Of a stretch of DNA of 64,000 bases, positions 9,756 through 17,678 are shown in pieces. The stretch comes from an uncultured Pseudomonadota bacterium (GTDB lineage: Bacteria > Bdellovibrionota_B > Oligoflexia > Oligoflexales > CAIYRB01), in the NCBI GenBank assembly GCA_903928445.1, contig CAIYRB010000198.1, positions 1 to 64,000 of the forward strand, written 5' to 3'. Under the pieces are notes generated by a model. The model was not told the DNA's origin. It searched no databases and was given only the letters and a program-made list of their open reading frames with translations. How positions within the stretch are numbered: position 1 is the stretch's first letter; each line of letters starts with the position of its first letter. Position numbers and translations under genes: made by a program.

Positions 9756-9998
9756 GTGAGCCTTAAAGACCTCAATCACCAAAACTTGATCGTCTACAGT
9801 ACCCACAGATCAAAGGCGGCGCTCATTACCTGCCTCATCTTCTCCTACAACGGCAAGCATGCGCATTTCGTCGACGGCTCAGACGGCGGCTACGCGCTAG
9901 CCGCCGTCGAACTCAAAGCCCGACTGCAGCTAGCGAAGCGAGGTAAGCCAAACCAGGACAACCCCGATTCACACCCTCAGCGCCGGAGAGCTCTATAG
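9756..9998 (+). CDS. Small hypothetical protein
   Basis: An 80-aa frame with a GTG start, 18 bases after the kinase gene. I do not recognise it. It has a hydrophobic patch (AALITCLIFSY), a glycine/histidine stretch and a basic C-terminus. Its stop overlaps the convergent stress-protein gene by six bases. There is only a weak AAGAG upstream. It could be a real short gene or chance. Confidence 0.3.
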   Translation: MSLKDLNHQNLIVYSTHRSKAALITCLIFSYNGKHAHFVDGSDGGYALAAVELKARLQLAKRGKPNQDNPDSHPQRRRAL

Positions 9999-10586
9999 GC
10001 TTGACGAGGCTGACTCATCGACAAAGCCCTTCTTGGTCTTCAGAGGAGCCGTCCCCTTGACGATCGCCGATGATTCACCCGCAGAGGCTATATCGTGGCC
10101 ACCCTCTCTCTCGAAGATGTCTTTTGCGCGACGAATGTGATGATGATCTACGGCATGAACTGAAACTAAAATGCCACCATCCTTAACCCGCCCCTCGTAG
10201 CGCTTCGCCTCATATTCGGGAATGCCCATCCCAATGAGCGCGCCGGTAAGACCTCCGACCGCGCCACCGACGCCGACTCCAGCCAATGCGGCAACGATCG
10301 GGCCTGCGGCAATGAGTGGACCAACGCCTGGAATCGCTAGAGAGCCAATCCCAACGAGCCACCCTAGTGCGCCACCGAGGACAGCGCCGGAGGTCGCTCC
10401 TGTCGCAGCACCCTCAGGGGCCTTAGTGCTCCTTTCATGCGCGAAATCCATGGTGCCCTCACGGTCCGGTAAGAGCACCGAAATATCATCATTGCGAAAG
10501 CCACCGACTTTCAAAGCCGCCACGGCCCGATCAGTCGCCAATCGATCAGCAAAAATGGCAAACACTGCGGTATGATTCTCGTCCAT
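9993..10586 (-). CDS. General stress protein 17M/YflT-like domain protein with glycine-zipper core
   Basis: It begins with a ferredoxin-like YflT/GSP17M-type domain (VFAIFADRLATDRAVAALKVGGFRNDDISV). A long Gly/Ala-rich hydrophobic core follows (GAVLGGALGWLVG...GGAVGGLTGALIG), typical of glycine-zipper membrane segments, then IPEYEAKRYEGRVKDGGILVSVHA, common to this family. The biochemical role is not known; homologues are often stress induced. The ORF track starts at 10664, but AAAGGAG stands six bases before the ATG at 10586 (MDENHTAVF), which also starts directly with the domain. Confidence 0.8.
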   Translation of the reverse strand: MDENHTAVFAIFADRLATDRAVAALKVGGFRNDDISVLLPDREGTMDFAHERSTKAPEGAATGATSGAVLGGALGWLVGIGSLAIPGVGPLIAAGPIVAALAGVGVGGAVGGLTGALIGMGIPEYEAKRYEGRVKDGGILVSVHAVDHHHIRRAKDIFEREGGHDIASAGESSAIVKGTAPLKTKKGFVDESASSSL

Positions 10587-10755
10587 GGGAGACTCCTTTA
10601 AAGGCGCTGAGTAAAAGGACTGGCCGGGAACACCCCGACGGCTACCTCCTCGCACACAGTCCAATGCAAAAAGATGGCCATAAACCTAGCGGCCCAGCGC
10701 GGCTGTATCGGAGTTATTGCAGCAAGCCGCTGCAGTCTGCCCACTCCACATGAGT

Positions 10756-12009
10756 CTAATTGACTACAGCGCTCTCGTGCGACTTTAGCTCTGCACGTGC
10801 CTGAGCAGCCGCGAGCAACCACAAGGCAGCGCAGACGACGAAGGCGACCGGGACAATCATCAATGCAGCCACCAACGAGCTTCGGTCAGACATCCAACCA
10901 ATGAGCGACGGCGACGGAACATCGCCCAAAATATGGGTAATGACGTTGCAGATGGCCAACCCCATGGCCCGCATGGGCAAAGGCAGGCTAGCAATAATCG
11001 CACCATTGATCGGACCTGAGCACATAAAGATGGCCAACTCGGCACCGGCTAAACTCACCCAAAACAGCGACATGGACGACGTCGTAAACGCGACGACCAA
11101 CAACGGCACACAGATGAGAACGGAGATCCAGCTGACGACTAAATCCGCATTGCCGAGTCTCTTTCGGAGACCATCGGCGCAAAAGCCACCGAGAAAGGTC
11201 CCAATGCAACCGGTGACGACGATCAAGCCACCGGTGATCACGGCAGCATCCTCGTGACTCATGCCGCGAATCCGCTCCATATAGGCCGGCATCCAAAAAG
11301 CCAGACCGCCAAGTCCAAATGCATAAGCCGCGTAACCTACAGAGGCTAGCAAATAAGTCGACTTGCTAAGCAGCAGCGCCTTCCAGGCGTCCGCGCCGCC
11401 ACTTTTCGTCGCTGCGTCTCCGGCTGCCAAGACGCGCGGTGGATCAACCAGGCGCAGGGCCATAAAACTAAGAAAGATTCCCGGAACTCCCGTAAACAAG
11501 AAGGCACTGCGCCAACCAAAGTGGGCATCTAAGATCCCGCCTAGTACATAGCCGATTGCTGACCCTATGGGGATCGCCGCGAAAAACGTTGCGTATGCCT
11601 TGCCGCTCTTCTCCGCTGGAAAATAGTCCGCGATGAGTGTCGGCGCCACCGTCACATAGGCCGCCTCGCCGATACCGACCACGGCTCGGCAGACGAGAAG
11701 CGCATAAAAGTTCGGCGCCAGACCACTGGCCATCGTCGCCAGACTCCAGATAATCACGGCAAAGGTCAGCAGCTTTGGCCGTGAGACGCGGTCGCCCAAA
11801 TAGCCAAAGACGGGGAACACAAGGGTGTACACCGCTATAAAGGCCGTCATCAACAGGCCTGCTTGGGCATCGCTCAGATGCATTTCGGATTTCTTTAAGG
11901 TCTCGACAAGCGACGAGACGATATAGCGATCCACATAATTAAGCAGGTTCAGGATGCTCAAAGTCCCCAGACTCAGCCAGGCGACTCGATTTGAGATCGA
12001 CACATTCAT
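10756..12009 (-). CDS. MFS transporter, Spinster-like
   Basis: A 12-helix major facilitator of 417 aa in the inner membrane. Helix 1 carries LLNYVDRYIVSSLVE and the helix 2-3 loop has motif A, GYLGDRVSRPKLL. The helix 5 region GSAIGYVLGGILDAHFGWRSAF is conserved. The D-R in helix 1 and the PTLIADYF stretch are typical of Spinster-type and related anion/metabolite carriers; the substrate is not determinable. It lies 38 bases after the ABC1 kinase gene on the same strand and may be in its operon. The Shine-Dalgarno sequence is weak (AAGG one base from ATG). Confidence 0.85.
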   Translation of the reverse strand: MNVSISNRVAWLSLGTLSILNLLNYVDRYIVSSLVETLKKSEMHLSDAQAGLLMTAFIAVYTLVFPVFGYLGDRVSRPKLLTFAVIIWSLATMASGLAPNFYALLVCRAVVGIGEAAYVTVAPTLIADYFPAEKSGKAYATFFAAIPIGSAIGYVLGGILDAHFGWRSAFLFTGVPGIFLSFMALRLVDPPRVLAAGDAATKSGGADAWKALLLSKSTYLLASVGYAAYAFGLGGLAFWMPAYMERIRGMSHEDAAVITGGLIVVTGCIGTFLGGFCADGLRKRLGNADLVVSWISVLICVPLLVVAFTTSSMSLFWVSLAGAELAIFMCSGPINGAIIASLPLPMRAMGLAICNVITHILGDVPSPSLIGWMSDRSSLVAALMIVPVAFVVCAALWLLAAAQARAELKSHESAVVN

Positions 12010-12047
12010 GCCTTAGCTCGCAAGGTGAGAAGGGGAAAAGCTGTGCG

Positions 12048-13352
12048 CTAACCGAGATCGAGCTGTTCGATCCGACTGCGAAATTCAGTCATATCGACGA
12101 CCGCTTCAAAGTCCTTAAGCATGTGAAACATGCCGCCGAGCTTACGCCCGAGAAATGCCAGATCTGTTGGTGGGGGAGTGTGGGCAAAACTTTGGCCGGC
12201 CCTAGTTGCCGACGTTCTGACTTCTTTCAACCAGGCGTCGTTGCGATATTGAAAGGGCTGATACTCAGGATGCATCAGCTGCGCAAGGAGGTCCATGCAT
12301 TCCACTAGCAAACCAACGGACTCTTCTGACTCCGCGGGATGGACCAATCCGAGGTCCTGGCAAGCTTTGACGGCGTCAGTATGGCGCTTCGCCATGACCA
12401 GTTTAATAATGCGCAACAAGTCGCGCCGTTGCTGCAGAGAGTAGGAATGAGTGGCACCAAAATCGAGGAGCACCAAGACCCCTTCTTTCGGAAGGTAAAG
12501 AAAATTGCCGAAGTTCGGATCGGTCTGTACCAGGCCGTTGATCAGCATTTCTTCAATCACCAAGCCCAAGACCAAGCGTGCAAAGTGCCGCGTTTGCTCA
12601 GGGTCTGGCTTGGACTTCAGCCAATCGCTGATACGAATCCCTGATTCAAAGGACAAGGTCAAAACCTGTTCACTAGAAAACTCACGAATCACCTCCGGAA
12701 CCCGGTACGCAGGGTTCACCAGCAGCGCCTTGTATTGCTCCATGCTATTTGCCTCGATGCGGTAGTCGGCCTCACGTTTCAAAGATGCAACTACAGCTTT
12801 GAAAAATGGCTCGAAATCAACCTTCTTACCCTGAATTTGCAGAATCAATAGAACCATACGCTTCAAAACGTTGAGATCTGCATCGATGCTCTTCCCGACC
12901 CCAGGATACTGGATCTTGACCGCGACCGGACGACCATCGAGCAGAGCACGATGTACTTGGCCGATCGACGCGGCAGCGATCGGCTCAGGGGTCAACTGTT
13001 CGAGCCGAGACAGCTTTTCAGCACCAAGCTGGCGCCCCAAGATATAGCGAACCTGGTCAAAGGGCATGAACGAACTATCATCATGCAACTGCCGCAAGAC
13101 GGCCACCACCTCGGGCGGCAACATCTCACTAAACTCTATACTCAAAAGCTGCGCGGCTTTCATCGCTGCACCTTTAAGCTGACCGATCGTACTGACCAGT
13201 TCCTGAGTCTGTTTGATTCTGGTGGCGATAGGCGTCTCGCCACTGCTCAAACGATCAGCTGCCTCCATTGCCACAACCTTAGCGCCAGACAGAAGCATCC
13301 GCCCGGCACGTCCGATCATACTCTGAGGTATTTTCTTGCCTACCTTGGCCAT
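12048..13352 (-). CDS. ABC1/UbiB-family atypical kinase
   Basis: A COQ8/UbiB/AarF-family protein kinase-like ATPase. Members support quinone or lipid metabolism, but the target here is unknown. Seen in order are the [14 protein letters not shown] segment, the Ala-rich nucleotide loop [11 protein letters not shown], the VAVKIQYPG lysine strand, catalytic [11 protein letters not shown] and metal-binding LLDFGAT. The family hallmark KxGQ reads KAAQ, so its glycine is lost. The ORF track starts at 13598, deep inside the cytochrome gene. I chose the ATG at 13352 (MAKVGKKIP) because AGGAG lies ten bases upstream and it follows the cytochrome stop by 13 bases; an ATG at 13382 is the alternative. There is no C-terminal membrane helix pair as in UbiB. 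Confidence 0.87.
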   Translation of the reverse strand: MAKVGKKIPQSMIGRAGRMLLSGAKVVAMEAADRLSSGETPIATRIKQTQELVSTIGQLKGAAMKAAQLLSIEFSEMLPPEVVAVLRQLHDDSSFMPFDQVRYILGRQLGAEKLSRLEQLTPEPIAAASIGQVHRALLDGRPVAVKIQYPGVGKSIDADLNVLKRMVLLILQIQGKKVDFEPFFKAVVASLKREADYRIEANSMEQYKALLVNPAYRVPEVIREFSSEQVLTLSFESGIRISDWLKSKPDPEQTRHFARLVLGLVIEEMLINGLVQTDPNFGNFLYLPKEGVLVLLDFGATHSYSLQQRRDLLRIIKLVMAKRHTDAVKACQDLGLVHPAESEESVGLLVECMDLLAQLMHPEYQPFQYRNDAWLKEVRTSATRAGQSFAHTPPPTDLAFLGRKLGGMFHMLKDFEAVVDMTEFRSRIEQLDLG

Positions 13353-13365
13353 CGTCCAATGACTC

Positions 13366-14784
13366 CTATTGGTTTTTCCCATGAGCGATTCGCTGCCAAT
13401 AGGTGGCGAAGTCAAACTTTGGTGAGTGCTGCCGGTTGTGGCAGCTCTGGCAAACTTGTCGCGGGTCCGCTTGTAGTGTCGACTTAGGGATTGGATTTTT
13501 CGTGTGCGCAAGTCGCGGCCCGTGACAGTTTTCGCACTGCACATTGACCAATGATGGACTATCCATGAGCGATACATATCCGCCCCTTTCCTTGGCACCG
13601 ACCACGTGGCAGGCGACGCAGTCGGCGTCCTCCTGCTTTCCCCTGATTTCTAAGGTGTGCATGGCCATGGCATGTTTAGTCTGGGCGTAGACCTTAGCCT
13701 GCTGCGGGTGACAGGCCTGACAGGCTTGCGCACCAGCGTAAGGACTAGACTTTAGATCTTTAAGCCGCTGCTGACTCTGGCCCCGAAAGGCTGTCTGAGA
13801 GGCCTGCGTATAGGCTTCGTAGATACCTTTTAATGGGCTTTCAGCTTCGCTGGCCTCAGGCGTGATCCACGTCACCAGGGTCGCCGGTTTGAGCCAAGGC
13901 TCTGCTGTTGTGGACTTGTCGCCTGGCCCCTCCTTGGGCTTTAAGTAATCGGCAATAGGCTTTGCTTCAGCGAAACGTAGAGCGCCACCACGCAGCATGC
14001 CTTGCCCGCCAAGCGGCGCCGTCAGCACCTCGGGGACCTTACGTCGCAACAGTCGGTTCGGGAACTGCCTTTCTTCGGCGCCGATGACGGTCTGCAATGG
14101 AGCGGGATTCGCACTAATGATGACACCGAACAATTTCGCATCGACGATTGCTCCTAGGTCCTCAGACGGTCCGGAAAACAGCAAAACCCGCTGCTCTATG
14201 GGCGTGTAGCCAAGCAGGCTCTGCCAATGCTTTAGTAAACCCGGACCGACTTTTTGCAGTCGGCTTTTGAACTCTGGCACATAAGTATAGCCAAGTGCGA
14301 CCCAGTCCTTACCGCTGCGGAGATTATTTGCAGCGAAAGGGCGAGAACTCAGTGGCAGTGCATTGCTCAAAACGTAGGGCGGCACATCCAATGGCCGAAG
14401 GTGCCGCAGCGCATCGATCTCGCCGAGGCGCTGCAACTCGAGCTGATTCATCAACACGGCGCCTGGCTTAAATTGTGCGCTGGCGGCGATTAGGAAGGGC
14501 GTTTTCAGCTCCGCTTCCGCCGGCAAAGGCAGGTCATTGCCGAGATCAAAGGCCACAAGCTGCGGATGTAAACTGCGCTCGCGGCTCAAGACAATCCCCA
14601 AGCGCCGGATGCCACCGAGGTCGGTCTCCGGGCTACAACCACACGGCTCAAGGTGGCCACGAAGCTCCCCATAAGCCAAATAATCAATAGCTACGGCCGG
14701 TTGGGTCCAAAAGCCAAGCAACGCAAGACCCCACAGCAGCACCAACAGCCGGTGAAAAAGCGTCTCACTCATCACAAAATCCAT
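13366..14784 (-). CDS. Exported tetrahaem cytochrome c (c554-like) with metallophosphatase-like N-domain
   Basis: A signal peptide (LLVLLWGLALLGF...AVA) sends the protein to the periplasm. The first ~300 residues begin with GELRGHLEPCGCSPETDLGG; the CGC...GG pattern occurs in UshA/metallophosphatase-like domains found with multihaem cytochromes. The C-terminal third carries four c-type haem sites, CQACH, CVACH, CENCH and CQSCH, with extra His residues suited to be distal ligands. This layout resembles cytochrome c554 family proteins, so a role in periplasmic electron transfer is likely, with unknown partner. The start may instead be the ATG at 14772. It is divergent from the A-type carrier gene and upstream of the ABC1 kinase. 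Confidence 0.85.
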   Translation of the reverse strand: MDFVMSETLFHRLLVLLWGLALLGFWTQPAVAIDYLAYGELRGHLEPCGCSPETDLGGIRRLGIVLSRERSLHPQLVAFDLGNDLPLPAEAELKTPFLIAASAQFKPGAVLMNQLELQRLGEIDALRHLRPLDVPPYVLSNALPLSSRPFAANNLRSGKDWVALGYTYVPEFKSRLQKVGPGLLKHWQSLLGYTPIEQRVLLFSGPSEDLGAIVDAKLFGVIISANPAPLQTVIGAEERQFPNRLLRRKVPEVLTAPLGGQGMLRGGALRFAEAKPIADYLKPKEGPGDKSTTAEPWLKPATLVTWITPEASEAESPLKGIYEAYTQASQTAFRGQSQQRLKDLKSSPYAGAQACQACHPQQAKVYAQTKHAMAMHTLEIRGKQEDADCVACHVVGAKERGGYVSLMDSPSLVNVQCENCHGPRLAHTKNPIPKSTLQADPRQVCQSCHNRQHSPKFDFATYWQRIAHGKNQ

Positions 14785-14830
14785 GCTTTAATTGAAGGCT
14801 CCAACCTTTTTAAGGCATAAGACCATCGTC

Positions 14831-14836
14831 TATACT
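14831..14836 (+). promoter_or_regulatory. Possible -10 box for the A-type carrier gene
   Basis: TATACT lies about 20 bases before the ATG of the Fe-S carrier gene, followed by CGG. A matching -35 (TTTAAG, 16 bases upstream) is weak. The same string CTATACTCGG occurs before glnS. Confidence 0.35.
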
Positions 14837-14855
14837 CGGTCCGAAGGAGGATGCC

Positions 14856-15224
14856 ATGCCAGACATAAGCTTAACCCCAGAAGCGCTGCAGATCGCTGAA
14901 CGCATGGCAACGGAGGATCCCGCCAATAGCGGCCTCGCACTTCGCCTGTACCTTGAAGGTAAAGGATGCGACGGTTTCTACTATGGCGTAACCTTCAGCG
15001 CGCCACTTGCCGAGGATATCACTTTTAGCCAAGGGACTCTAACCATTGTCATTGACAAAGCGGCGCTAGAGTTCATGCATGGGTCTATCGTCTCCTGGGT
15101 TGACGACGAGAGAGGCCGTGGCTTTCTCGTCGAGAACCCGCAGCACAAGCGCTTTCGCGGTAAATTTTTCAAACGCAAAAGTTGGCAAGACAAGCTTACT
15201 TCTTCTTCTCCAGAATCACTTTAG
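14856..15224 (+). CDS. HesB/IscA-type iron-sulfur carrier-like protein lacking the C-terminal Cys pair
   Basis: A 122-aa A-type carrier fold. It has the conserved LTPEALQIAERM start, LRLYLEGKGCDGFYYGVTF (first cysteine, compare GGGCSGFQYGF in ErpA/IscA) and IVIDKAALEFMHGSIVSWVDD. In known carriers the C-terminus bears CGCG, which supplies two cluster ligands. Here it reads NPQHKRFRGKFFKR, so those cysteines are absent and only one Cys remains. The protein therefore may not hold a cluster in the usual way. GGAGG is five bases before ATG. The 3' end overlaps the convergent exported-protein gene by 29 bases. Confidence 0.85.
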   Translation: MPDISLTPEALQIAERMATEDPANSGLALRLYLEGKGCDGFYYGVTFSAPLAEDITFSQGTLTIVIDKAALEFMHGSIVSWVDDERGRGFLVENPQHKRFRGKFFKRKSWQDKLTSSSPESL

Positions 15225-16011
15225 TACCGGGCGTGATCTTGGTCACACCCTGACCCAATACCACGATATCGAAGACGCCAAACCCACCACTATTTTCGCT
15301 AAGCGACAAGAGGCCAGACCCCTTGCGTTCGGCGCTGGACAATAGCAGCTTATCTTCTGAATTGCTTACGGCAAGAGCCTGGATTTGTGGTTGGGCCAGC
15401 GCCGCAGTCGATGAGCCTACCAGCAAGAAATCAGCGCTTTGCGCCAAAACCACCGCATCCCAATTGAAGCTGGAAAACAGCCAACTAATGATCGCCTCTG
15501 GGGTCACGCTAGTCGGACCCTGTCCTGAGTGGACCACAGTCGCTTCGTCACCGACTTTGCGTAGAATCTTCCAGTCGCCCTTTTCCGGTGCCAAAATCAA
15601 CGTGTCGGCACCAGTGATTTGGACGACCGCGTCAAACGGGTCAACTTTCTTTAAATTGCTGCTGTTTAGCTTAAAGTCCCAATCGGCGCTCGCAAAATTT
15701 GCAACGCGCAGGTAACTCAAGCTGTCAAACTTGGCTTTATCGAGAGGCAAGAATACGGGAAATTTCCCCGCCTTTGTCGGAAGATCGCGTAGAATCGCCA
15801 GCTGCCGTGGAATGCCACCAGTTGCATCCTTGACGGCCTCTAGCCAAGTCGCCAAAGCCGGTGCAGCGACAGGGCTAGAAGCTGCTGGCATCGCCCTCCC
15901 GGGTGCTTCACCAGCTCTCGCTAAATCACCCCCGGCTAACAACGGCAAAGCCGCAACGATGCAACCCACCAACAGGCCACAGACAATCTGCATAAAGCCC
16001 ATCTCTACCAT
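15196..16011 (-). CDS. Exported hypothetical protein, last gene of envelope operon
   Basis: I do not recognise this family. An N-terminal hydrophobic segment (MQIVCGLLVGCIVAALPLLAG) looks like a signal peptide; start codons at 16011, 16002 or 15993 are all possible. The rest is a soluble, beta-rich sequence of about 240 aa ending in a Lys-rich tail. A Cys within the hydrophobic segment does not fit a lipobox well. Its start overlaps the stop of the barrel-like gene by seven bases, so the two are translationally coupled. The role is inferred only from context: periplasmic partner of the FecR-like and barrel-like proteins upstream. Confidence 0.75.
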   Translation of the reverse strand: MVEMGFMQIVCGLLVGCIVAALPLLAGGDLARAGEAPGRAMPAASSPVAAPALATWLEAVKDATGGIPRQLAILRDLPTKAGKFPVFLPLDKAKFDSLSYLRVANFASADWDFKLNSSNLKKVDPFDAVVQITGADTLILAPEKGDWKILRKVGDEATVVHSGQGPTSVTPEAIISWLFSSFNWDAVVLAQSADFLLVGSSTAALAQPQIQALAVSNSEDKLLLSSAERKGSGLLSLSENSGGFGVFDIVVLGQGVTKITPGTKVILEKKK

Positions 16012-17675
16012 GAGAGCACCGCTCCGATCCCGGCATAGCCAACCGTGTAAGACACTCCAGAGATATTAGAGTCGCCAGGTGCGAGCTCGCCAATAGGCTT
16101 GTTCGCTGACAAATTTACCGATTCGAAGAAATAGAAGGCCATGAGCGCAGTCTTAAGCGGCACACCAAAGAGGGGAATAGTCGGCCCAGCGGTAAAGTAG
16201 GCGTCGATGCCAAACTGGTTCGATGTCACCTTACCACCCGTTTTAATTAATGAAAATCCTGAATTGATCCCATACCACCCGCGAATGGTGTACCAATCCG
16301 AAAGCTCTTCCAACCCAACTTCAAGACCTAAACTGACCGTCGTTCCCAGTCTAAAGTTCGCCGTGTTAGATACCAGTCCGTCTCCATCAATCTCGGATGG
16401 CAACTTGGCATTGAAGGTCCATACTCCAACCTTTGGATCGATTGTCACCCGGTCCACAAGTAGATGCGGGTCAAAGTCAAAAGAGTAACCAAGCGTATGC
16501 CGCGAAAACTGGATACTCGTATCTACAGGCCCGCCGCTTCCTGGCACTGCCGCTGTCGCTTTCGGCAGCAGATCATAATAATAGCGCAAGCCCTTGGCCG
16601 GGCCGCCGCGAATTTCCACCAGTAGTCCAAAAATACTGGTCTTGTTGAGCAAGGTTCCAAGACCTCCAACTCCAGGCAACACCTGCCGGCCGTAACGCAG
16701 CCCGACGTACCCAGACGCAGTGGAGCTAAGTAGGCTGCTCAACAAGTCAAATTTACCCAGCATAAAATCGCCCAACTTGCCACTTTGTGCGGCCGCGGCG
16801 AGTGCGATCTGCGCCTGCTTCAATTGCTCGGCAGTCGCTTTATGCTGCGAGCCTGGACCGGCCGAGGATTGTGCCCAAAGGCTACCCGTTTCCAAGGCAG
16901 CGGCTACCGCAGGGGAGGTTTCATAAATGACCTCACCGCCGACGAGGATAGAGCCCTTCCTTTGCTTCTGCTTCTTCGGGGGAACCACGTTTACCCGTTT
17001 GGCACTACCGACCACGTCGGACCGCCAGCGCTGTTCTGGTTCTACCCATTGCAGCCTATAGAGCACCAAATACTCTGGAGGCTGAGGAACAGCAAATTTG
17101 AAGTCCTTAGCTTTACCTGCACGCCAATAGCGCCCCTTAAACTGCGGTGGGCTCCCGGCAAGATCGGACTTGGTCAATAGTCGAGCCATTGGCGCACCCT
17201 CGAGTAGGGCAAATGCGACCGTGTCAGCAAATTCATCATCGGCAAAGAACTCAAGGGTAAACTCCGAAGACGGCATCGAATATTCAGCAACCACCGAATA
17301 GCCGCGATTGTCCTTATGCTTTAGGACAATCGTGGCCTCGCCCCTGCCATCAACCACCGTAACCAGCCAAGCGGAGTCCTTTTTCTCGCCGGATACCAAA
17401 TCAGCGCCTCTAAAGCAGGAAAACGACGCGAAAGCACCGAAGCCGAAAGGGCCCTTTCCCGCTAATAGCGCCGCTCCTAGTCTTTCGCATCCGACCTTCC
17501 ATTGCTTCCGATACTTATCTTTCTTCTTGCCCTTTGGCAGGGCGCGACTAGCCTTTACATCCAACTCAATACGCAAGTGCCCAGCGTCAATGACTTCTGC
17601 AACAGCCGTCGGGCTGAGGCAGAAGCCAAGCAGTAGGACTATGCTCATGAGACATTGCAAAGTCAGGGTGCTCAC
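16005..17675 (-). CDS. Exported protein with likely outer-membrane beta-barrel C-terminus
   Basis: A 556-aa protein with a signal peptide (LMSIVLLLGFCLSPTAVA). The N-terminal half is a globular region with a basic KGKKKDKYRKQWK patch. The C-terminal ~250 residues alternate polar and aromatic residues in strand-like pieces (GYVGLRYGRQV, TLGYSFDFDP, IRGWYGINSGFSLI, SYTVGYAGIGAVLSW). The chain ends in Trp, as many outer-membrane barrels end in an aromatic residue. No family is recognised. It begins three bases after the FecR-like gene and overlaps the next gene, so these three form one operon. Confidence 0.75.
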   Translation of the reverse strand: MSTLTLQCLMSIVLLLGFCLSPTAVAEVIDAGHLRIELDVKASRALPKGKKKDKYRKQWKVGCERLGAALLAGKGPFGFGAFASFSCFRGADLVSGEKKDSAWLVTVVDGRGEATIVLKHKDNRGYSVVAEYSMPSSEFTLEFFADDEFADTVAFALLEGAPMARLLTKSDLAGSPPQFKGRYWRAGKAKDFKFAVPQPPEYLVLYRLQWVEPEQRWRSDVVGSAKRVNVVPPKKQKQRKGSILVGGEVIYETSPAVAAALETGSLWAQSSAGPGSQHKATAEQLKQAQIALAAAAQSGKLGDFMLGKFDLLSSLLSSTASGYVGLRYGRQVLPGVGGLGTLLNKTSIFGLLVEIRGGPAKGLRYYYDLLPKATAAVPGSGGPVDTSIQFSRHTLGYSFDFDPHLLVDRVTIDPKVGVWTFNAKLPSEIDGDGLVSNTANFRLGTTVSLGLEVGLEELSDWYTIRGWYGINSGFSLIKTGGKVTSNQFGIDAYFTAGPTIPLFGVPLKTALMAFYFFESVNLSANKPIGELAPGDSNISGVSYTVGYAGIGAVLSW

Positions 17676-17678
17676 CGG

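Noticed and set aside
10222-10575. Plus-strand ORF of 117 aa rich in Pro and Ala
   Set aside because: It is the antisense shadow of the glycine-zipper stress-protein gene.
12951-13487. Plus-strand ORF of 178 aa
   Set aside because: Antisense to the ABC1 kinase and cytochrome genes, whose motifs are unambiguous.
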